Assembly: GCF_001054325.1 (NCBI RefSeq)
Contig: NZ_JVVM01000025.1
Location: 124,001 to 188,000 of the forward strand
Reading direction: 5' to 3'
Length of the DNA stretch: 64,000 nt
From: Corynebacterium vitaeruminis
GTDB taxonomy: Bacteria; Actinomycetota; Actinomycetes; Mycobacteriales; Mycobacteriaceae
Shown: positions 57,863-64,000 of the stretch, in pieces
Position numbering within the stretch: position 1 is the first letter of the stretch
How the letters are laid out: every line of letters begins with the position of its first letter
Made by a program: the position numbers and the translations under genes
Notes under the pieces: model-generated
The model's database searches: none
What the model was told of the DNA's origin: nothing
Seen by the model: only the letters and a program-made list of their open reading frames with translations

Positions 57863-60562
57863 ATGGGAAATGAAACTGGAATGCTGTTCGGGTCCTTCAA
57901 CGCTGACGATGGTCGTCCTGACGATGGGCATGGTGGTTCGAACCACGGTGAGCCGGGCGGTGCTACGCCTGGCCGTGGCGCGTTCGGCAACTTCGCCGGC
58001 GCTGGTAGCAATAGCGCGCCGAGTGGCGCCGCCAACTTTAGCGGCGGTTTTGGGGGCGGTTTCGAGCCCAGTTTTGATCCCGAATCGCTGCTGGAGGGGC
58101 TGAATCCACAGCAGCGCCAAGCGGTGGAGCACATTGGTTCACCACTGTTGATTGTGGCTGGTGCAGGTTCGGGAAAGACGGCTGTGCTGACGCGCAGAAT
58201 CGCTTACCTGATCGGTGCGCGTGGAGTGCTGCCCAGCCAAATTTTGGCTATCACCTTTACCAATAAGGCCGCAGCTGAGATGCGTGAGCGTGTGGCGGGT
58301 CTGGTCGGTGACCAGGCGCGGCGTATGTGGGTGTCTACGTTCCACTCCATGTGTGTGCGCATCCTGCGCATGCAGCACGCGCTGGTGCCGGGCCTTAATT
58401 CCAATTTCTCCATTTATGATTCGGATGACTCCCGACGTTTGCTGTCCATGATTGCCAAGGACATGGACTTAGATACCAAGAAGTTCACGGGGCGCGTGCT
58501 TTCGTCACGTATCTCTAACCTCAAGAATGAATTGATTGACCCGGAGAAGGCCATCGCGGACGCGTCGACGACGCGCAATCCTTTTGATGACGTTGTTGCA
58601 CGGGTTTACCTGGAGTATCAGACCAGGCTGCGGGCGGCTAATGCCGTGGATTTTGATGACCTGATTGGTGAGGTTGTTCGGATCTTCACCAAGCACCCAC
58701 AGGTTGCGGAGTACTACCGCCGCCGCTTCCGGCATGTGTTGGTAGACGAGTACCAGGACACTAACCACGCGCAGTATGCTCTGGTCTCGGCGCTCGTCGG
58801 CAAGCCTGGTGGAGATGTGCCTCCGAGCGAGCTGTGTGTGGTGGGCGATTCAGACCAGTCCATTTATGCCTTCCGTGGTGCGACAATTCGCAATATCGAG
58901 GAGTTTGAGAAGGACTATCCGGAAGCTACGTCGATTCTGCTCGAGCAGAACTATCGCTCGACGCAGACGATTCTGTCGGCGGCCAATGCGTTGATTGCGC
59001 GCAATGAGAATCGCCGGGAGAAGAAGCTGTGGACCGACCTCGGTGAGGGCGGCAAGATTAAGGGCTACGTGGCGGACAATGAGCACGATGAGGCCCGGTT
59101 TATTGCCAACGAGATTGAGCAATTGGTTGATTACGGGCCGTACTCATACTCGGATGTGGCGATTTTCTACCGCACCAATAATTCTTCCCGTGCGCTAGAG
59201 GATGTCTTCATTCGTATGGGTGTGCCGTACACGGTGGTTGGTGGCACCAGGTTCTATGAGCGCAAGGAAGTACGCGATATCGTCGCTTACCTGCGGGTGA
59301 TTGAGAACTTCGACGATGACGTTTCGTTGCGTCGCATTATCAATACGCCACGGCGCGGGATTGGTGACCGTGCGGTAGCGCATGTGTCGCTCTATGCCGA
59401 GGATGAGCGGTGCTCGTTTGGCACGGCGCTACGTGCAGTAGCTGAGGGCAAGGTGCCGGCGGTGGCGGCGCGGAGCCGAAATGCGATGGTGGCATTCGTC
59501 GAGATGATTGATGGCCTTGCGGCGGACATGGCATCCGGCGACCTGGCCGACATTGGTGACTTGGTCAGTGCGATTATTGATCGCAGTGGGTACAAGTCGG
59601 AGCTCGAACGCTCCAATGATCCGCAGGATGCTACCCGCCTGGACAACCTCAATGAGCTCGTTAGCGTTGCGCGGGAATTCTCCGCGGAGGCACGGATGAT
59701 GTCGTCGGTGGATATTAGCGCTGATGTAAATGAAGACGTTGGTGCTGGAGCCGAAAGCGGAACTGATAGCAGTGGCGAGTCCGAGGTGGAATCTGGGATT
59801 GCCACGGATCTCGCGCGTGATTTCACGGCCGACTTCGACAACGATGGAGAAGCGGAGCCGGGAAGTCTGCAGGCATTCCTCGAGCGAGTTTCTCTGGTCG
59901 CGGATGCGGACCAGATTCCGGATGATGACACCGGTGTAGTCACACTGATGACGCTACATACGGCCAAGGGGCTGGAGTTTCCGGTGGTATTTCTCATTGG
60001 CTGGGAAGACGGGCTGTTCCCGCACCTGCGCGCGCTGGGAGACCCGAAGGAGCTGGCCGAAGAAAGGCGCCTGGCCTATGTCGGGATCACTCGTGCCCGC
60101 AAGCAGCTGTATCTCACGCGCGCAGTGACACGGTCCTCGTGGGGCTCGCCACAGAACAATCCGCCCTCACGTTTCCTGGGTGAAGTCCCAAGCGATTTAA
60201 TCGACTGGCTGCGTGAGGCTCCGGCTCGCAGTTGGGGCACCGGTTCTGGTGGTTATGGTTCTGGTGGCTACGGCGCAGGCAGCGCGTTTGGTCGTGGCCG
60301 TGGTTCCTCGTCTGGCTTTGGCTCCAGCTCGGGTTTCGGCTCGGGCTTGGGCGGCTCTGCCAGCTCTGGTGCGTCATCCCGGAAGAAGAATCAGGTCTTG
60401 CACCTAGAACCCGGGGACAAGGTTGTTCACGACAAGTACGGCTTAGGCACTGTGCTGGAGGTCCAGGGGGTCGCGCCCCGGGCAACCGCGATGATTGACT
60501 TTGGATCCGCAGGTAAGGTCCGCATGATGCTTATCGGCGGCGTGCCCATGGAGAAGTTGTAA
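57863..60562 (+). CDS. pcrA: ATP-dependent DNA helicase PcrA/UvrD1
   Basis: This superfamily 1 3'-5' helicase acts in repair and replication restart. The 899-residue protein has Walker A AGAGSGKTAV (about residue 99), DEYQDTN, the motif III GDSDQSIYAFRGA, motif IV QNYRSTQ, and motif V/VI TLHTAKGLEF and VGITRARKQLY. The first 75 residues are Gly/Asp-rich, an acidic insertion lies near 615-665, and a Gly/Ser-rich repeat (about 795-840) precedes the KVVHDKYGLGTV RNA-polymerase-binding Tudor-like domain. I start at 57863, where similarity and the MGN context begin. Confidence 0.95.
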   Translation: MGNETGMLFGSFNADDGRPDDGHGGSNHGEPGGATPGRGAFGNFAGAGSNSAPSGAANFSGGFGGGFEPSFDPESLLEGLNPQQRQAVEHIGSPLLIVAGAGSGKTAVLTRRIAYLIGARGVLPSQILAITFTNKAAAEMRERVAGLVGDQARRMWVSTFHSMCVRILRMQHALVPGLNSNFSIYDSDDSRRLLSMIAKDMDLDTKKFTGRVLSSRISNLKNELIDPEKAIADASTTRNPFDDVVARVYLEYQTRLRAANAVDFDDLIGEVVRIFTKHPQVAEYYRRRFRHVLVDEYQDTNHAQYALVSALVGKPGGDVPPSELCVVGDSDQSIYAFRGATIRNIEEFEKDYPEATSILLEQNYRSTQTILSAANALIARNENRREKKLWTDLGEGGKIKGYVADNEHDEARFIANEIEQLVDYGPYSYSDVAIFYRTNNSSRALEDVFIRMGVPYTVVGGTRFYERKEVRDIVAYLRVIENFDDDVSLRRIINTPRRGIGDRAVAHVSLYAEDERCSFGTALRAVAEGKVPAVAARSRNAMVAFVEMIDGLAADMASGDLADIGDLVSAIIDRSGYKSELERSNDPQDATRLDNLNELVSVAREFSAEARMMSSVDISADVNEDVGAGAESGTDSSGESEVESGIATDLARDFTADFDNDGEAEPGSLQAFLERVSLVADADQIPDDDTGVVTLMTLHTAKGLEFPVVFLIGWEDGLFPHLRALGDPKELAEERRLAYVGITRARKQLYLTRAVTRSSWGSPQNNPPSRFLGEVPSDLIDWLREAPARSWGTGSGGYGSGGYGAGSAFGRGRGSSSGFGSSSGFGSGLGGSASSGASSRKKNQVLHLEPGDKVVHDKYGLGTVLEVQGVAPRATAMIDFGSAGKVRMMLIGGVPMEKL

Positions 60563-60577
60563 AAACTATAGATGCGC

Positions 60578-60607
60578 GGGGGCTAGCTGGAGGGAGGTTC
60601 CGCCCCC
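60578..60607 (+). terminator. Weak hairpin between pcrA and the hotdog gene
   Basis: The stem GGGGGC/GCCCCC has an 18-nt loop but no T-tract; it could slow both convergent transcripts. Confidence 0.4.
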
Positions 60608-60634
60608 ACTCGCTAGTAATTAGCCCGCTTGTCG

Positions 60635-61126
60635 CTATTTCGGCTTCTTCGCTGTCACCCAGCAGTTGATAGTGGCATCTTGCACCTCGGTGCCATTGGC
60701 ATCGGTCAACACGATGTGGACGGGGAGATCCACACCACCGGTCTCTGGGGTGATGGTGGAGAAGTCCGGCAACTCAGCCTTGGCCACGGCCGTCAGGCCG
60801 CCAACCGAGATACGCTTGTAGTTTGTCGTCATGCCCTTTGGCACCCAGCGGTGCGTCGTCGGCACACTGGCCTCACAGAGCATGCCCATCGCGAATTCAG
60901 CGAGGTTACACGCTGCAATCGCATGCACGGACTTAATGTGATTGCGCACGCCCCACCAGGCGGGCATGTGCGCTACCGCCAGTCCAGGCTGCATAGTCTC
61001 TAGCCTGGGGCAAATTGTGCGGAAATATGGCGCCGTCAATGCGGCGGTTAAAGAAAATAAACGCTTGCCGACGACCGGAGTCGCAGCCAACTTCTTCCAC
61101 ATGCGGAATGTTTGAGTTTCGCCCAT
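60635..61126 (-). CDS. DUF4442 hotdog-fold thioesterase-like protein
   Basis: The 163-residue product (from 61126) matches DUF4442-type hotdog proteins: MPAWWGVRNHIKSVHAIAACNLAEFAMGML contains the helix with the hotdog Asn/His and Glu positions. A thioesterase acting on acyl-CoA is the family expectation. TACTCT (61138-61133, minus strand) is 6 nt before the ATG, supporting the short start; the frame is open to 61231. Confidence 0.85.
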   Translation of the reverse strand: MGETQTFRMWKKLAATPVVGKRLFSLTAALTAPYFRTICPRLETMQPGLAVAHMPAWWGVRNHIKSVHAIAACNLAEFAMGMLCEASVPTTHRWVPKGMTTNYKRISVGGLTAVAKAELPDFSTITPETGGVDLPVHIVLTDANGTEVQDATINCWVTAKKPK

Positions 61127-61288
61127 GTGCCAAGAGTAAATCCCCAGTACCGGCGGTGATGCCGGTTTCTGGAAAATTGCTGAGAAGAGACTCTCACTCG
61201 CGGATGCACAGAGTGTCCGGCACATAAGCACAAAGCGCAGGGCTGGCTTAGAGTGGCCAGGCCGGTTCTCACCTGCGCCGATACCTGA

Positions 61289-61996
61289 TTAGTTCAGGCT
61301 CAGACCACGCTGGATGAACCAGGTCACCGGGTCGACCGGGGTGGTGCCATCCGGGTGGATTTCGAAGTGGAGGTGAGTACCTGTAGAGAAGCCGCGGTTA
61401 CCCATACCGGCGATGACCTGGCCAGCTCGGACAGCTTCGCCGACAGCGACGTAGATGGACTCAATGTGGCCGTAGACGGAAACTGAGCCGTCGTCATGGC
61501 GAACGCGAATCCACTGGCCGTAGCCCTGAGCCGGGCCTGCATCGATAACAGTGCCATCCATGACCGACATGATTGGGGTGTTGGTCACGTTGGCCAGGTC
61601 GACACCGTAGTGGAAGCTTCCCCAGCGTGGACCGAACGGTGAGGTCAGCAGCCCCACGGTCGGGATGGAGAGCTTAGGAGCACGAGCAGCTTGATCGCGA
61701 GCAACGCGCTCCTGGTTGTACTGCAACGCCGTAGCGAGGTGGTCGCTGAGGTTAGTGCTCGGATTGAAGGAGCTGGAGGCCAGCACCATCGGAGCATTGT
61801 TCTTCGGCTGAGCAGCGCGGGTCTGAGTCGAAGCTGAGTTCTCCGGAGCCTTATTCTCGGTCTCGGCTGCGTGGGCGACCGCGTTGGAAGAAGCGATCGT
61901 CGATGCGGACAGCGCGACCAGTGCTGCGCGAGAAGTTGCGGAAACCTCTACCTTGCGGTGCTTTCCGCCTCCGCGACGAGCATTGAAAAACGTCAC
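61289..61996 (-). CDS. M23 (LytM-type) peptidoglycan endopeptidase
   Basis: The 235-residue secreted protein has a signal-like N-terminus with basic residues then SRAALVALSAS and AHA as cleavage. The metallopeptidase domain has zinc ligands His129 and Asp133 (FHYGVDLA) and His208-x-His210 (GTHLHFEIHPDG). It should cleave cell-wall peptide bridges or activate amidases. The GTG at 61996 has GGGAGA 5 nt upstream; the frame is open to 62086 but that part lacks a ribosome site. Confidence 0.93.
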   Translation of the reverse strand: MTFFNARRGGGKHRKVEVSATSRAALVALSASTIASSNAVAHAAETENKAPENSASTQTRAAQPKNNAPMVLASSSFNPSTNLSDHLATALQYNQERVARDQAARAPKLSIPTVGLLTSPFGPRWGSFHYGVDLANVTNTPIMSVMDGTVIDAGPAQGYGQWIRVRHDDGSVSVYGHIESIYVAVGEAVRAGQVIAGMGNRGFSTGTHLHFEIHPDGTTPVDPVTWFIQRGLSLN

Positions 61997-62529
61997 TTCA
62001 ATCTCCCTGCCAACGAAACTCTTTGTAACCCAACTGTTATCTAACTTCTGCGATAATAACGGTTCGATATAGGGCAAGCAACTCATATTTAGAGAACTTG
62101 TTCACCAATTTGTCAGTTTCAGTTCAATAGAGCCGTGCTGTAACTGTGGGGCTGTTGTCGTGTATCACGGATCCGGTGAAGCGCAATCGGTGTGTTGCCA
62201 GGGGATTTATGACGGATGCCCCTTAATCGAGGGGGCGGGTAGGGAGATTGGCAAGTAGTTTCCGGGTGAACTAAGGGTGTGGTAGCGGGGGTGACAAAAG
62301 GTAACCCATCGACGTTGACAAATGGAAACCAACGGCGAAGCCACTTTGGGGGGGGGGGCAGCGGAGGAGATCGGACTCAACGGATACCGTCCGTCCTGGG
62401 ATCCGTACCTTCAAATTAGACTCTGCAATGCCTAAACAAAGAGGCGTTGTATGTATGGCACTATATGGCCATGGCTGTGACGCACCCTTGCGTGGCACCC
62501 TATCTATATAGGTGGGCAATCAGCTGTCA
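61997..62529. other. Long intergenic region between M23 peptidase and DUF6350 genes
   Basis: No convincing gene in 533 bases. It holds the divergent promoters, an 11-G tract (62348-62358), an 8-bp imperfect stem CAATGCCT/AGGCGTTG (62426-62449), and a possible nine-codon ORF from ATG 62452. I searched for a cyclic-di-AMP riboswitch signature because such peptidases often carry one, and did not find it. Confidence 0.6.
62348..62358 (+). repeat. 11-G homopolymer tract
   Basis: Eleven consecutive G residues occur between divergent envelope genes, about 350 nt before the M23 start and 170 nt before the DUF6350 start. Such tracts are prone to slippage. Confidence 0.95.
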
Positions 62530-64000
62530 ATGATTAGACGCGGGAAGGACGATGTCACTGTGAAAGGCGCGGATTCGCGGAGAGGTTCCTCCGGTAGCGA
62601 TCGAAATCGGCGAAGCCGCACCGGTGCCGGTGGCAGCGGCGGGGGTTCCCGTAGCGTCCGCAGCGAGCACAGTGAGCGCACTGCCCGCGCATGGCAGAAC
62701 ACGCAGGCCGGTCAGACTGGCGGTGCGCGCAGCGTCGGTGCCGACAGCAACCGAGGCACCACGACGAAGATGAAAGCGGGGGGCTCCGGAACGTCGTCAC
62801 GCAAGGGGCGCCCCTCGGGGTTCCGTCGTTTCATTAACTCTCCCCGTGCGCGCCGGTTTGGGCTGTCTGTTGCCGGCTCTTACGGCGTCGTGATGCTGCT
62901 CATTATCTCGGTGGCGCTGATTGGTGTCATCGTGAGTGGTGCCGGCATGTCGCCGCTTCCAGCGAGTATCGCGTCGCTGTGGATGATGTTCAACCTTGCC
63001 CCGTTCCGCTTTAACGGCACGACGCTGGGGCTCACGCCGGCGCTACCCGCAGTGCTGATGGTGGCATTCATCGCTTGGCGGGTGCGCCGCGAGGTCGCTG
63101 ACCGCATCAGCATCAAGGACGTGCGGGCGTTGGTCGGCTCGTATCTGGGCACGCCCATTGTTCTCACCATCATCGCGTGGCTCATGCTTTACGACGCGTC
63201 GAAGGTGTTTCCCCGCGTTCAGACCCCCAGTTTCGGTCTCGCGATTGCTGCTGCGCTGCTCGTAAATCTCGTGGCCTTGGTGCTGGGGATGGGGCAGCGG
63301 TTGCTGCGTGCACTGCTGCTACGTCGGAAGTTGCCAGAATGGTTGCTCGGGTCTGCGCGACTGGCGGTCAGCTACGTGGCATGGCTGTGGCTGGTCGGCG
63401 TTGCGGTAACGCTGATTTCGCTGATCTGGCATCGAGAGTTGTTGGCAGCGACATTTGCGATTACGGATACGACCGGCGAAAGCATTGCGGTCAGTGGGCT
63501 CTCGCTGCTTTACCTGCCGAATGTGGCCTTCGGTGCCGTCGGTGTGCTGGTAGGTGGAAAATCGACCTTCGGGCCTGCGGAGGCTGGGCTATTCGCAGTG
63601 CACCCGGCTCAGCTGCCACCGCTGCCGATTCTGGCTGCCATGCCTCAGTCGCTGGCGCACTGGGCTTTCGGGGCGTTGATTGTTCTACCGCCAGCTGTCG
63701 CAGCTTGGCGCGTCGTGACATTCCTGAAGAAATCTGCACCGAAGCAGCCCTACCTTGTCGTTGTTCTCGGCGCCGTGTGGTCGATCGTGTTCCTCATGGG
63801 GTTGGCTTGGCTGCTCGGCGGTGAGGTTGGCATCTTTGGGTGGGCTGGCGCCTCCTGGTGGCTGACCGGTTTGCTCGGTTCGATGTGGCTGGTTGTTCCG
63901 GGCGCCATCGTGGTTGTTGCGATGACCGGTGTGCCGTCAATTGGTAGGGACAAGGACGTTCCGGAAATGACCGCTGAGAAGTTCCCTCCGAAGTCTGCAG
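62530..64000 (+). CDS. DUF6350 polytopic membrane protein, 3'-truncated by window
   Basis: The gene runs open to the window end. A Gly/Ser/Arg-rich cytoplasmic N-terminus of about 105 residues precedes at least eight hydrophobic segments beginning with GSYGVVMLLIISVALIGVIVSGAG. The family is found upstream of purN in corynebacteria, after the pcrA and M23 genes, which matches here. I use ATG 62530; GTG 62560, with GGAAGGA 10 nt upstream, is the alternative. Function is unknown. Confidence 0.85.
   Translation, partial: MIRRGKDDVTVKGADSRRGSSGSDRNRRSRTGAGGSGGGSRSVRSEHSERTARAWQNTQAGQTGGARSVGADSNRGTTTKMKAGGSGTSSRKGRPSGFRRFINSPRARRFGLSVAGSYGVVMLLIISVALIGVIVSGAGMSPLPASIASLWMMFNLAPFRFNGTTLGLTPALPAVLMVAFIAWRVRREVADRISIKDVRALVGSYLGTPIVLTIIAWLMLYDASKVFPRVQTPSFGLAIAAALLVNLVALVLGMGQRLLRALLLRRKLPEWLLGSARLAVSYVAWLWLVGVAVTLISLIWHRELLAATFAITDTTGESIAVSGLSLLYLPNVAFGAVGVLVGGKSTFGPAEAGLFAVHPAQLPPLPILAAMPQSLAHWAFGALIVLPPAVAAWRVVTFLKKSAPKQPYLVVVLGAVWSIVFLMGLAWLLGGEVGIFGWAGASWWLTGLLGSMWLVVPGAIVVVAMTGVPSIGRDKDVPEMTAEKFPPKSA

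Noticed and set aside
62452..62481. Nine-codon leader ORF with two Trp codons upstream of DUF6350
   Set aside because: No ribosome site, and no terminator/antiterminator pair, so attenuation is not supported.
61997..62529. Cyclic-di-AMP (ydaO-type) riboswitch before the M23 gene
   Set aside because: The conserved core sequences of that riboswitch class were not found on the minus strand.

Overview
The window looks like a chromosomal segment of a Corynebacterium (order Mycobacteriales). The evidence is a WhiB3-type regulator with mycobacterial cysteine spacing, GroEL1 with a His-rich tail, two guaB paralogues, monomeric isocitrate dehydrogenase, mycoredoxin, the ImuA'-ImuB-DnaE2 mutasome, McbR-type operators before methionine genes, and gene order matching C. 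glutamicum and M. tuberculosis. It is moderately G+C rich. I see no rRNA, tRNA, CRISPR array, prophage or insertion sequence; nearly everything is core genome. The usual sigD-rsdA pair is missing between whiB3 and the DUF5319 gene. Sigma-D controls mycolate and envelope genes elsewhere, so a mycolate-poor species such as C. amycolatum is possible, but this is only an inference.

Layout. 1-3.1 kb: a secreted-type protein with a duplicated Cys module, then groES-groEL1 behind two overlapping CIRCE operators. 3.1-10.5 kb: whiB3, DUF5319, and the GMP block guaB-guaB3-choD-guaA. 10.4-11.6 kb: a membrane protein divergent from an MhuD-type heme oxygenase, across a strong inverted repeat. 11.7-22.1 kb: the SOS mutasome imuA'-imuB and dnaE2, separated by a lipoprotein, an Apd1-like ferredoxin and metQ-metN-metI. 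22.1-26 kb: S9 peptidase, trmL, folD, DUF3017. 26-31.1 kb: metY-metX and icd. 31.4-38.5 kb: a J-like membrane protein, an MFS exporter, exonuclease III and a large DUF6541 membrane protein. 38.6-47.9 kb: trpS, a YihY protein, a D,D-carboxypeptidase, adenosine deaminase, an Rv3311-like duplicated protein, an EspC-like/NlpC-P60 pair and upp. 48-54 kb: M20 amidohydrolase, LpdA, mycoredoxin, folA-thyA-cysQ and YccF. 54-64 kb: pgi, a succinate-semialdehyde-type dehydrogenase, chorismate mutase, PcrA/UvrD, a hotdog protein, an M23 peptidase and a truncated DUF6350 membrane protein.

Themes. Nucleotide metabolism is concentrated here (guaB, guaA, add, upp, thyA, folA, folD), as are sulfur and methionine genes (metX, metY, metQNI, cysQ) and envelope enzymes. 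At least 18 genes have a TANNNT -10 box 6-8 nt before the start codon, which predicts leaderless mRNAs. The least explained items are the EspC-like/NlpC-P60 pair, the nested promoter-hairpin before choD, the operator before the heme oxygenase, the HPD-less J-like protein, and an 11-G tract between two envelope genes.
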